Shown: positions 34,508 to 42,921 of the stretch, piece by piece | How the letters are laid out: each line of letters begins with the position of its first letter | Numbering within the stretch: the first letter of the stretch is position 1 | From: Spirochaetales bacterium | GTDB lineage: Bacteria > Spirochaetota > Spirochaetia > DAHUYW01 | Assembly (NCBI GenBank): GCA_027306915.1 | Contig: DAHUYW010000013.1 | Coordinates: forward strand, 24,804-88,803 | Direction: 5' to 3' | DNA: 64,000 nucleotides | Program-made: the position numbers and the translations under genes | Notes under the pieces: model-generated | Databases searched by the model: none | What the model was told of the DNA's origin: nothing | What the model saw: the letters and a program-made list of their open reading frames with translations, nothing else

Positions 34508-34525
34508 GATAAGGAGGCAGCGCAG

Positions 34526-35300
34526 ATGGTGCAGGCGGAGCAAAGGGAGGCGGTCGGAACGATAGGCCCCGTAATAAGAAGGGCGCTCGCGAGTCCGGCC
34601 GGGAGGGCGTGCCTGGAGCTCGTCCTCGTGATTGTTTTGCGACTCATTTTCAACGCGGACGGCGCCTTCTTCAAGCTCGGGAGACCCACCGCGACACACT
34701 GCGCCAGGCTTCAGTCTATGGAATCCTCGCGTGCGGAATGACCCTCGTCATAATCACCGGCGGCGAAAAGATCTCGACCTACGTGACCGACCCAAGCGGC
34801 CAGGTGATCATCAAGAAGCTGCCGGCCGTTTTTTCGATGATCGATTCGCGGGTCTTTGGCGGCAATCTTTCGATTGTGAGTCTCATCTTCTTCGGCTGCG
34901 TCGCCGCCACGTGGATCCTGCCTGCTCGCCACAAGTGGGGACGCGAGCTCTATTCCATCGGCGGTAACGAAGAGGCCGCGCGCCTGTCCGGGGTCTCTGT
35001 GCGATTGTCGAAGTTCCTGGCATACAGCTTCTCGGGGCTCATGTGCGCCGTGGCGGGAATCTGCCAGGCGGCCCAGGAGGCGCAGGGAGACCCGGAGGCG
35101 GGGGCGGGCTACGAGCTCACGGCAATAGCCATGGTCGTCATCGGCGGCACAAGCCTTGCTGGCGGGCGTGGGAGCATGGGGCTCACCCTGCTCGGCATCC
35201 TCACGATCGGCTATCTCGAAAAGATCCTGAGCATCAATGCGGTTCCCGAGGCCGCGCGCTCCACGGAGCGGAAGGAGGTGCGGTCGCAGGAGAAATGGTT
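34526..35300 (+). pseudogene. RbsC-type sugar permease, frameshifted and internally deleted
   Basis: The gene starts normally (ATG 34526 with AAGGAGG) but shows three lesions. Near 34679-34681 two extra bases shift the frame between AFFKLG and ETHRDTLRQASVYG. At about 34759-34767 the sequence jumps from VIITGG to KISTYVTDPSG, omitting ~80-100 residues including IDLSVG and the FIVTLGT region. The 3' end breaks after SINAVPEAAR, before the last membrane helix. The remaining part (YSIGGNEEAARLSGVSV, MVVIGGTSLAGGRG) is clearly RbsC family. The product cannot be a working permease. Confidence 0.88.
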
Positions 35301-35361
35301 TGGATTTTCGAGCTCGTTTCTTTCCGATAGGTCCCAAATCTACGTCACAAGGAAAGGAAAC

Positions 35362-36330
35362 ATGAAAAGAAGGTCGCTGACAGTCTTGTTCTTTGCGGCT
35401 CTCGTAGGCTTTGCCGCGATGCCGCTCTTCGCCAACGGAGGTCAGGAGAAGGGTCAGGCGAAGGCCGCGGGCCAGCCCAAGTGGGTGATCGGCATGAGCC
35501 AGTGCAATCTCGGCGAGCCCTGGCGCGTTCAGATGAACGCCGACATCAAGGCAGAAGCCGACAAACACCCTGAGATAAAAATGGTCTTCAAGGATGCGCA
35601 AAACGACACCCTCAAGCGGCGCGCCCATGTCGAGGAGTTCGTGAGCGCGGGCGTCAATCTGCTCATCATCAGCCCCAAAGAGGCCCAGCCGCTGGCCGAG
35701 CCGGTGGCAATGGCGATGGAAGCCGGCATTCCAGTCATAGTGCTGGACCGCGACATCGTGGGAGAGAGACACACTGAGTTCATCGGAGCCGACAACGTCA
35801 AGATCGGCAAGGCTGTTGGGACATGGCTCGTCGATAAGTACGGTGGAAAGAAGGCGAGCGTCGTCGAGCTCATGGGACTTCAGACCTCGACGCCGGGCCA
35901 AGACCGGCACAAGGGCTTCGTGGACGCGATAGCCAGATCGGACCTCAACGTCATCTTCCAGGCAGACTGCAAGTGGCTCGAGCCCGACGCACGCACCGAA
36001 ATGGAGTCGGCTTTGGCGCGGTTCAACACCATCAACATCGTTTACGGACACAACGATCCTTCGGCTCATGGAGCCTATCTTGCGGCCAAAGCGGTCGGCC
36101 GGGAGAAGGACATCGTGTTCGTCGGCATCGATTCTCTGCCGCAGGAAGGGGTCGCCTACGTAAAACAGGGCATCCTCAATGCAACGTTTCAGTATCCCAC
36201 GGGCGGCGACGTCGCCATCCGACAGGCGATAAAGATGCTTGACAAGGAACAGGTGCCCAAGCGAATCACCCTCGGCTCGCGCATGTTTACCCAGGACAAA
36301 GTTGACCAAGGCGGTGTGCCAATCGAGTGA
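35362..36330 (+). CDS. RbsB-type sugar-binding protein, intact but in a broken operon
   Basis: This is an apparently complete secreted binding protein of 322 residues: signal peptide (SLTVLFFAALVGFAAMPLFA) ending in FANGGQEK, N-lobe GMSQCNLGEPWRVQMNADI, hinge AGIPVIVLDRDIVG, then INIVYGHNDPSAHGAYLAAK and VFVGIDSLPQEG. ATG 35362 has AAGGAAAGG upstream; the upstream permease remnant is open into it in the same frame, but the signal peptide fixes the start. Its own permease and ATPase are pseudogenes, so it can function only with other transporters or as a sensor or chemoreceptor ligand. Confidence 0.87.
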   Translation: MKRRSLTVLFFAALVGFAAMPLFANGGQEKGQAKAAGQPKWVIGMSQCNLGEPWRVQMNADIKAEADKHPEIKMVFKDAQNDTLKRRAHVEEFVSAGVNLLIISPKEAQPLAEPVAMAMEAGIPVIVLDRDIVGERHTEFIGADNVKIGKAVGTWLVDKYGGKKASVVELMGLQTSTPGQDRHKGFVDAIARSDLNVIFQADCKWLEPDARTEMESALARFNTINIVYGHNDPSAHGAYLAAKAVGREKDIVFVGIDSLPQEGVAYVKQGILNATFQYPTGGDVAIRQAIKMLDKEQVPKRITLGSRMFTQDKVDQGGVPIE

Positions 36331-36525
36331 GAGCTCGTCCCGTGCTTGGTGTCGACCCCGACCGAGGCCGTCTTCGGCAAGAGTCGGGGTTCGGCTTTCT
36401 TCGGGCCGGCGCGATCCCTCGCACGGTTGTGCACCGGCCCTATCGTCTTCGGGGGAATTCGGGTCTATACTTATGGCATCCCCAGGTAACGGAGGCTCGC
36501 ACCCCGCGGTGCGTCTCGAACAGTC

Positions 36526-36891
36526 GTGAGCTACCAAATCCTCATCGTTGACGACGAAAAAGAGTTCTGCGTCTCGTTGTCCGAGCTGCTCAAAGACGAG
36601 GGCGATGAGGCTCTCTACACCGTCGATCCTCGCGAAACCCTTGCGATCCTCGCTCGCGAGCAGATCCAACTCGTCATCATGGATGTCCGCATGCCGTGGA
36701 TCGGGGGCATCGACCTTCTCAAGCTCGTTCACCGGTCGAACCCGGAAACAAAGGTGATAATCCTCACCGGCCATCCGAGCGTCGACAATGCGGTCCAGGC
36801 GATGAAGTACGGGGCGGTCAATTTCTATGAGAAGCCCCCTCGCCTTGCTACGCTCTTCGACGAGATTCGAGAGCTAGCGGCCCGCGCCTAA
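36526..36891 (+). CDS. Receiver-domain part of a split NtrC-type response regulator
   Basis: The 121 residues form a complete receiver domain: acidic pair D9-D10, phospho-Asp53 in VIMDVRMPWIGG, Thr in ILTGHP and Lys in NFYEKPP. It ends at TAA 36889-36891. The same reading frame continues without another stop for 11 codons to the next gene's start and on through a sigma54-type AAA domain, so one base change separates this from a normal NtrC-like regulator. GTG 36526 overlaps a TGA in another frame. The adjoining gap 36331-36525 shows no recognisable gene. It could work as a single-domain regulator if the split is ancestral. Confidence 0.72.
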   Translation: MSYQILIVDDEKEFCVSLSELLKDEGDEALYTVDPRETLAILAREQIQLVIMDVRMPWIGGIDLLKLVHRSNPETKVIILTGHPSVDNAVQAMKYGAVNFYEKPPRLATLFDEIRELAARA

Positions 36892-36924
36892 CGCGATGCG
36901 TCAAACTTCGTTTCGCGGGGAAAG

Positions 36925-37842
36925 GTGATCACGCGCGACGCGAAAATGCGGAAGGTCCTAGCATCCGCCGAGAAAGCCGCGCAGACGAATGCGCCCGTGC
37001 TTATCACGGGCGAGACCGGCACCGGTAAGGAGCTCATTGCAAACCTGGTGCACACTGCGGGGCCTCGGTCGGAGCACTCCTTCGTGAAGGTCAACTGCGC
37101 GGCAATCCCGGAAACGCTCCTCGAGAGCGAGCTCTTCGGGCACGAGCGCGGCGCATTCACAAACGCGATAGCACAGCGAAAGGGCAAGTTCGAGCTTGCG
37201 GACCACGGAACCATCTTCCTCGATGAGATCGGCGATATGGCCTCGGGGACTCAGGCGAAGATCCTGCGCGTGCTCCAGGAGCAGGAGTTCGAGCGGGCCG
37301 GAGGGTCCGAGACGGTAAATGTCGACCTTCGCATTATTGCCGCAACGAACAAGGATCTGCCCGACCTCATCGAGAAGGGGCTTGTCCGGGAAGATCTCTA
37401 CTACCGCCTCTGCGTTATCAGCCTCCATCTCCCGCCGCTGCGCGAGCGACAAGGCGACGTCGAGCTTCTCATGGAGCACTTTATCCACCAGTTTGGCGAG
37501 CGTCACGGGAAACATATTGCGGGTCTCGAAGATCGGACCCGGCGGTTTCTCCTCGATCATACCTGGCCGGGCAATGTCCGCGAACTACGCAACTGCATCG
37601 AGCGCGCCGTTATCTTCTGCGAGGGGGAGCGGATCTCGTTGAAGGATCTGCCCGCCCAATACACCGAGCTCCGCGGCGGCCGCCACCAGGAAGAGCTTCG
37701 GATGAGCTTCGATAACCTCCAGCGCCGGATGATCCTGCAGGCCCTCGAGAAGAGCAAGGGAGTCAAGTCAAAGGCCGCCGACATGCTCGAGATCGATCGC
37801 AGGACGCTGTACAACCGCATAAAGAAGCTCGGTCTGGACTGA
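36925..37842 (+). CDS. Sigma54-interacting AAA+ and Fis-type HTH part of the split NtrC-type regulator
   Basis: The 305 residues comprise an AAA+ domain with Walker A GETGTGKE, the sigma54-contact loop as GAFTNA instead of the canonical GAFTGA, Walker B GTIFLDEIGDM, and the R-finger region VREDLYYRL, followed by a Fis-type HTH (KSKAADMLEIDRRTLYNRIKKL). The start would be GTG 36925, in frame with the receiver upstream. If read alone, the ATPase would lack phosphorylation control. The ATPase N-fragment gene begins 1 bp after its stop. In the ancestral system it probably activated a sigma54 promoter of the sugar importer. Confidence 0.78.
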   Translation: MITRDAKMRKVLASAEKAAQTNAPVLITGETGTGKELIANLVHTAGPRSEHSFVKVNCAAIPETLLESELFGHERGAFTNAIAQRKGKFELADHGTIFLDEIGDMASGTQAKILRVLQEQEFERAGGSETVNVDLRIIAATNKDLPDLIEKGLVREDLYYRLCVISLHLPPLRERQGDVELLMEHFIHQFGERHGKHIAGLEDRTRRFLLDHTWPGNVRELRNCIERAVIFCEGERISLKDLPAQYTELRGGRHQEELRMSFDNLQRRMILQALEKSKGVKSKAADMLEIDRRTLYNRIKKLGLD

Positions 37843-37843
37843 G

Positions 37844-38257
37844 ATGGACGACACGAAGCGGAACCTGGTTCGAATGCACGGCGTTCACGTCAGCTACGGA
37901 GACGTGAAAGCCCTGAAGGGAGTCGACTTTGACCTCGCACGGGGGGAGATCCACGGCCTCATCGGAGAGCATCGAGCCGGCAAGAGCACTCTGGTCAAGC
38001 TGCTTTCGGGAGCGGTCACCAAGGACGGGGGAACCATCGAATACCGCGGGCAGCAGGTTCACCACTTCACGCCCAAGACTGCAATCCAAAGCCGGATCGC
38101 TATCGTGAATCAGACTACGACTGTAATTCCCACGATCAATGCGATAGAGAACATCTTTACCGGCCAGCGCATCACCTCGGGGATGGGCTTCCTCAACATG
38201 GCGAAGATGGAAGCCCGGGCGCTTCGTCGAGAAGATCATCCAGAAGGTGGAATGTAA
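37844..38257 (+). pseudogene. N-terminal fragment of a double sugar ATPase (RbsA type)
   Basis: The frame encodes the first ~125 residues of an RbsA-type ATPase (GVHVSYGDVKALKGVDFDLA, then IENIFTGQR) but breaks off after MAKMEARAL near 38225, where the normal protein would continue to the first signature motif. Walker A reads GEHRAGKST instead of GENGAGKST, two substitutions in the loop. The junction continues out of frame into a histidine kinase. With the C-terminal half at 33515 it would account for most of one ATPase, with ~55-60 residues missing. Confidence 0.82.
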
Positions 38258-39104
38258 ATGGGAAGAGCTCCACTACGCAGACGAGCTCCTCATCAGCCTG
38301 AAGGCCTTTCCCTTCCGCGACGAGGATTACAAGTCGCTCGGAACGATTCTGGTCATCGAAGATATCTCCAAGGACCGCTACATCCAGGACTACCTCCTGC
38401 GTGCCGAAAAGATATCTTCGGTGGCCGAGCTTGCCACGGGGGTCGCACATGAGATAAGCAACCCCTTAAGCGTGATCCTGAACTACGTCGAGATATTGAA
38501 ACGGGGACATCGAAACGACCGCGACCTTGATCGCCTGACCGTCATCGAGAAAGAGCTTAACCGGATCGGCGACACGATCGGGAGCCTCCTTTCCTTTTCA
38601 CGCATTCGCAAAATCCCCAAGACGAGCCTCGATATCGTCGACCTGGTGCGCGAGGTGGTGCTTCTCGTCGACCACAAGCTGAAGGAGAAGACCGTAACCC
38701 TGCGGTGGGACAACGACTGCCGCCAGATCGCGATCTATGGGGACGAGAACAGCCTTAAACAAGTATTCGTCAATCTGATCATCAACAGCGTCGAGGCTGT
38801 CGAGGAGCACGGCTGCATCGAGATACATATCCAGCGGATAGAGCCCGAGGGGTATGTGGAGATTGCCATCGTCGACGACGGGTGCGGGATTCCCCCCGAG
38901 ATCGTGGATCGTATCTTCGACCCGTTCTTCACGACGAAGACCGGCAAGAAGAATACCGGCCTTGGCCTTTCGATCTGCCAGCACATCATCGAGTACCACG
39001 ACGGTCTCATCATCTGCGCCTCCGGCGAAAAGACCGCCATGAAAGTCCGGCTTCCCATCCTCGCGGAGTGTGATACAATGGTGGATCGCCCCAATCATCC
39101 ATAG
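38247..39104 (+). pseudogene. Histidine kinase lacking its N-terminal sensor
   Basis: The sequence contains the end of a PAS-like domain (YKSLGTILVIEDIS), an H box SVAELATGVAHEISNPLSVI, and a complete GHKL ATPase domain (NLIINSVEAV, IVDDGCGIPPE, TGKKNTGLGLSICQHI). The kinase frame continues upstream of GTG 38247 as GRFVEKIIQK for about ten codons and then meets the ATPase fragment, so the sensor part has been lost at a deletion junction near 38212-38225. It is the NtrB-like partner expected for the regulator at 36526-37842. A soluble kinase could still be made from GTG 38247, but there is no normal ribosome site. Confidence 0.75.
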
Positions 39105-39230
39105 TTGCTCTCCCGCAAGGGGAGGTTGTGAGCTTTCGCGCATGGCCTAGAGGCCGGACGCCGTCCTCGGCAGGATTCTCGCGCGGGAGCCATCGAAATA
39201 CGCCTCAAGCACTTTCCAAAGGAGAGAACT

Positions 39231-40760
39231 ATGTCCGAAAAAATCGCCATCATCGGCGCCGGCATCGCCGGGCTCTCGACCGGCTGCTATGCGCGCATGA
39301 ACGGGTTCGACGCAGAAATCTTCGAGGCTCAGAGCGTGCCGGGCGGCCTGTGCACAGCGTGGAAGCGCGGCGACTACTGGATCGACGGGTGCATCCACTG
39401 GCTGACCGGCTCGGGCCCCGGAAACGAGTTCTACGATTTTTGGAACGAGATCGGCGCCCTCGAAGGCATGCGCATCGTCGATCACGAGGCCTTCGTGCGC
39501 GCGACCGACCGCGAGGGCAAGGAGCTCGTCATCTACGCGGACGCCGACCGCCTCGAGGAGCACCTGAAGGGTATTTCGCCCGAGGACAGGGAGCCGATCG
39601 AGCAGCTGTGCGGCTGGATCCGGCGCGCCGGCAGGATCAACATGCCGATGAACAAGGCCGCCGAGCTCATGGGGCCCGTGGATCTTGCAAAGATGGGCCT
39701 CTCGATGGCTCCCCACATGGGATTCTTCCGCGAGATGGGCTCGCTCACCTGCAAGGACTTTGCCGAGCGCTTCCGCTCGCCCTTCCTCAAGGTAACCTTT
39801 CCGCACCTCTTTGGCGCCGGTTTTGGGATGATGGGGCTCGTCATGACGCTCGCCACCTTCCACCAGCGCTCGGCCGGCTATCCGATCGGAGGCTCGCGGG
39901 CCTTCGCCGAAACGATCGAAAAGCGTTTCCGCTCGTTGGGCGGCACGGTCCACTACGGGGCGCGCGTCGCGAAGATCCTCGTCGAGAAGGAGCAGGCGGT
40001 CGGACTCCGCCTCGAAGACGGGAGCGAGGTGCGCTCGGACTGGGTCGTCTCCGCCTCTGATCTGCGCGCCACGGTCGACAAGCTTCTCGAGCGGCGCTTC
40101 GTCGAGCCGCAGCACGAGGAGCTCTTCGCGAAGGTCCCCATCAGCCCCTCCATGGTACAGGTGGCCTTCGGGGTTTCGATGGACCTCTCGGGCGAGCCGG
40201 ACTGCGTGTACCACACCTTCGAGCTCCCGGAGCCTGTGACGATCAGCGGGCAGCGGCTCGAATGGCTCTCGGAGAAGAACTACGCCTACGATCCAACCCT
40301 CGCCCCGGCGGGCAAGACCGTCGTGATGCTCATGCTCCCCGCGGACTACGACTTCTGGAAGAATCTCGCGGCCGACCGCAGGAATTACGACGCGGAAAAG
40401 GAGCGGGTTGCGCGCGCAAGCGCCGACATTCTCGAGCGGCGCCATCCGGGATTCAAGGCTGCGATCGAAGAGACCGATGTCGCAACGCCGGTTACCTTCG
40501 AGCGCTACACGGGCAACTATCGAGGCTCCTTCATGACCTGGATGATGCCCTTCGAAATGTCGAGCAAGGGCATGATCATCAAGAAGACCCTCCCGGGCCT
40601 TGAGCGCTTCTACCTAGCCGGAATGTGGGTGATGGCACCCGGCGGGCTTCCCTCGGGCCTCAAGACCGGACGAGACGTCGTTCAGATTATCTGCTCCAAA
40701 ACGGGCCGGCGCTTCCGAACCGTGGCAGCCGAACGGACCGCCGCAGCGAAGGTCAGGTAG
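39231..40760 (+). CDS. CrtI/RetSat-like FAD-dependent oxidoreductase
   Basis: The protein has 509 residues. The N-terminal dinucleotide-binding motif is IIGAGIAGLSTGCYARMNGF, followed by the family signature VPGGLCTAWKRGDYWIDG. The middle part (YPIGGSRAFAETIEKRFRSLGG) and C-terminus (YLAGMWVMAPGGLPSGLKTG) match phytoene desaturases, carotenoid isomerases and retinol saturases. It probably acts on a polyene or another hydrophobic unsaturated lipid. The start has AAAGGAGAG. It stands alone, after the decayed region and before the TetR-FabF pair; no other carotenoid gene is visible, so the substrate remains open. Confidence 0.87.
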   Translation: MSEKIAIIGAGIAGLSTGCYARMNGFDAEIFEAQSVPGGLCTAWKRGDYWIDGCIHWLTGSGPGNEFYDFWNEIGALEGMRIVDHEAFVRATDREGKELVIYADADRLEEHLKGISPEDREPIEQLCGWIRRAGRINMPMNKAAELMGPVDLAKMGLSMAPHMGFFREMGSLTCKDFAERFRSPFLKVTFPHLFGAGFGMMGLVMTLATFHQRSAGYPIGGSRAFAETIEKRFRSLGGTVHYGARVAKILVEKEQAVGLRLEDGSEVRSDWVVSASDLRATVDKLLERRFVEPQHEELFAKVPISPSMVQVAFGVSMDLSGEPDCVYHTFELPEPVTISGQRLEWLSEKNYAYDPTLAPAGKTVVMLMLPADYDFWKNLAADRRNYDAEKERVARASADILERRHPGFKAAIEETDVATPVTFERYTGNYRGSFMTWMMPFEMSSKGMIIKKTLPGLERFYLAGMWVMAPGGLPSGLKTGRDVVQIICSKTGRRFRTVAAERTAAAKVR

Positions 40761-40877
40761 CAGCGCGCCGCAGTATCGGCAGCGATGGGTTGGTAATGGC
40801 GCGCGGCCGCGGCAGCAAACCTTGAGCAAGACCCACGCGCGGGCCGCCGAATCCACTCGCGAAGTGCAAGGCGCTCC

Positions 40878-40906
40878 TTGACAGCATCATATTACGGCCG
40901 TAATAT
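40878..40906 (+). promoter_or_regulatory. Promoter with overlapping 18-bp palindromic operator
   Basis: TTGACA (40878-40883), 17-bp spacer, TAATAT (40901-40906). The perfect palindrome ATATTACGG-CCGTAATAT (40889-40906) covers the spacer end and the whole -10 box. It lies 16 bp before a TetR gene, the classic layout for autorepression. Confidence 0.85.
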
Positions 40907-40921
40907 CAGCATCTGGCGGAG

Positions 40922-41536
40922 ATGGGCATGGCGGATAGAGGCAGAGAAGCGCGCAAGCGACGCTCGCATGAGGCGATCGAACGGGTTGCGGCGCGTCTCA
41001 TCCGGCGCGAGGGGCTGCACGGGGCGAGCGTGCGCAGGGTGATGGGAGAGGCGGGGCTCACGATCGGGGGCTTCTACGGCCACTTTCCCTCGAAGGAAGA
41101 GCTCATTCGAGACGCCTTTACCTCCGCGCTCGCGGAACGCAGGAAGTCGATTTCCCGGTCTATTGAAGGCTTGCGCGGCGATGCCTACGTGGAAGGCTTT
41201 CTCCGCGGCTATCTCAGCCCGGATCACCGAGACTCCCCCGAGACCGGTTGCCCCTTTGCCGCGCTCGCCTCCGAGCTCCCGCGGCAGGGAGTGGCGGTGC
41301 GGTCGCGGGTGTCCGAGGAGTTCGAAGCGATAGTCGCCTCGATTGCCGCCCATCTCGACGAAGGGACCCTCGAGCGCTCCCGGCACAAGGCGATCGCCGT
41401 CATAACCCTCGCCGTGGGCGCGCTCGCGATGGCACGCTGCCTCGCGGGCTTCCAGGGAAGCGATGAGATTCTCGCGGCGGCGAAGGCTTCCTCGGATTGG
41501 TTTGCCGGCTCAAAGTCGAAGGAGAGCACACCGTGA
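40922..41536 (+). CDS. TetR-family repressor
   Basis: The protein has 204 residues. The N-terminal HTH reads AIERVAARLIRREGLHGASV, MGEAGLTIGGFYGHFPSKEE, typical of the TetR/AcrR family (close to the subgroup with TetR_C tail around ETGCPFAALASELPRQ). ATG 40922 or ATG 40928 could both serve; GGAG precedes. The perfect palindrome over its own promoter indicates autorepression relieved by a ligand. The next gene, FabF-like, overlaps by 4 bp (GTGA) and is co-expressed, suggesting a fatty-acyl-type ligand. That ligand is inference. Confidence 0.9.
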   Translation: MGMADRGREARKRRSHEAIERVAARLIRREGLHGASVRRVMGEAGLTIGGFYGHFPSKEELIRDAFTSALAERRKSISRSIEGLRGDAYVEGFLRGYLSPDHRDSPETGCPFAALASELPRQGVAVRSRVSEEFEAIVASIAAHLDEGTLERSRHKAIAVITLAVGALAMARCLAGFQGSDEILAAAKASSDWFAGSKSKESTP

Positions 41537-42798
41537 ACAAGCGCATCGTCATAACGGGAATGGGAATCGTCTCGCCGCTCGGGGTCGGCCTTTCGCACAA
41601 CTGGACCCGGCTTATTGCGGGCGACTCGGGAATCCGGGCGATCGCTCGATTCCCGGTGGATAAGCTTCAGTCGCGGGTCGCAGGGCTTGTCCCGTTCGGC
41701 ACCGCGCCCGGAGAGCTCGACATCGAGGGTATCTTCTCGGCGAAGGAGGCGCGGCGCAACGACCTCTTCATCCTCTTTGCCCTGAAAGCAACCGAGGACG
41801 CGCTTGCCGACGCGGGCTACCGCCCCGAGGACCCGGGGGCGAAGGAGCGGACCGGCGTGATAATCGGCTCGGGAATCGGCGGCTTTGGGACGCTCGCGAA
41901 GGGCGCCGTCGACTTCGAGGCGGGCGGCGAGGCGTCCGTTTCGGCCTACTTCATCACCTCGCAGCTCATCAACCTTGCAAGCGGGCAGGTGGCGGTCGCC
42001 CACGGCTTCGGAGGGCCGAACTTTTCGGTGGTCAGCGCCTGCGCCACGGGCGCGGAGGCGATAGCTTCCGCGGCGCGCACGATCCTCCTGGATGAGGCCG
42101 ACGTTGTCGTCGCCGGTGGGGCGGATGCCTCCGCGCATCCTCTCGCGATAGCCGGCTTCACAAGGATCCACGCCCTGTCCACCCACTTCAACGACACCCC
42201 CGAGCAGGCCTCGCGCCCGTTCGACTCCGGCCGCGACGGCTTCGTCCTTGGCGAGGGGGCGGGGGTGGTGATCCTCGAGGAGTACGAGCACGCGTTGAGG
42301 CGGAAGGCGCCGATCCATGCCGAGCTCCTGGGATACGCCTCGGTGAGCGACGGCTACCACATTACGGCCTCGCACCCCGAGGGGATCGGCGAGCAGCGGG
42401 CGATCCGGCTTGCCCTCGAGCGCGGGGGGCTTGCTCCCGCCGACGTCGACTACCTGAACGCCCACGCCACAAGTACGACGATCGGCGACACGGGGGAGCT
42501 GCGCGCAATCCGGAGCGTCTTTGGAAACAACGATCGCCTGGCCATTTCTTCGAATAAGGGAGCTACTGGCCACACCTTAGGGGCAGCCGGAGCTATTGAG
42601 GCCATCTATTCGATTCTCGCTATCGAAAACGGCGTTTGCCCGCCCACCCTCAACCTCCACCAGCCTGACGAGGAGTTCGCCGGGCTCAATCTGGTTCCTC
42701 TGACGGCTCAGAAACGACCGGTGCACATCGCCGTCTCCAACTCCTTCGGCTTCGGGAGCACGAAGGTCGCCTTGGTCTTCGGCAAGGTCGATCGGTAG
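41533..42798 (+). CDS. fabF: Beta-ketoacyl-ACP synthase II (FabF-like)
   Basis: This is a thiolase-fold condensing enzyme of 421 residues: N-terminal KRIVITGMGIVSPLG, nucleophile Cys in VVSACATGAEA, catalytic His residues in LNAHATSTTIGD and SNKGATGHTLGAAGA, and the C-terminal NSFGFGSTKVALVF. It elongates acyl-ACP with malonyl-ACP. The start GTG 41533 overlaps the TetR stop; the longer frame to 41497 is inside the TetR gene. It is not next to other fab genes, so it may be a second, regulated FabF that alters chain length or makes a special lipid. Confidence 0.92.
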   Translation: MNKRIVITGMGIVSPLGVGLSHNWTRLIAGDSGIRAIARFPVDKLQSRVAGLVPFGTAPGELDIEGIFSAKEARRNDLFILFALKATEDALADAGYRPEDPGAKERTGVIIGSGIGGFGTLAKGAVDFEAGGEASVSAYFITSQLINLASGQVAVAHGFGGPNFSVVSACATGAEAIASAARTILLDEADVVVAGGADASAHPLAIAGFTRIHALSTHFNDTPEQASRPFDSGRDGFVLGEGAGVVILEEYEHALRRKAPIHAELLGYASVSDGYHITASHPEGIGEQRAIRLALERGGLAPADVDYLNAHATSTTIGDTGELRAIRSVFGNNDRLAISSNKGATGHTLGAAGAIEAIYSILAIENGVCPPTLNLHQPDEEFAGLNLVPLTAQKRPVHIAVSNSFGFGSTKVALVFGKVDR

Positions 42799-42921
42799 CC
42801 CTCCCCCCAACGAATTCACTTGCCAGCGCTCCCGCTCGTGAGCGATACTTAACGGATGTTGCGTATCCGGTCAGCGCGTAGTTGATCGACCGTCTGCGCG
42901 TGAGGTAACGTCAAAATCATC

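Noticed and set aside
34609..36330. A continuous 573-codon frame joining permease and binding protein
   Set aside because: The binding protein has its own ribosome site and signal peptide at 35362; the join is a by-product of frameshift and 3' deletion in the permease remnant.
40922..42798. Fatty-acid gene cluster
   Set aside because: Only a FabF-like gene and a TetR gene are present; no acpP, fabD or fabG is next to them, so a full cluster cannot be claimed.
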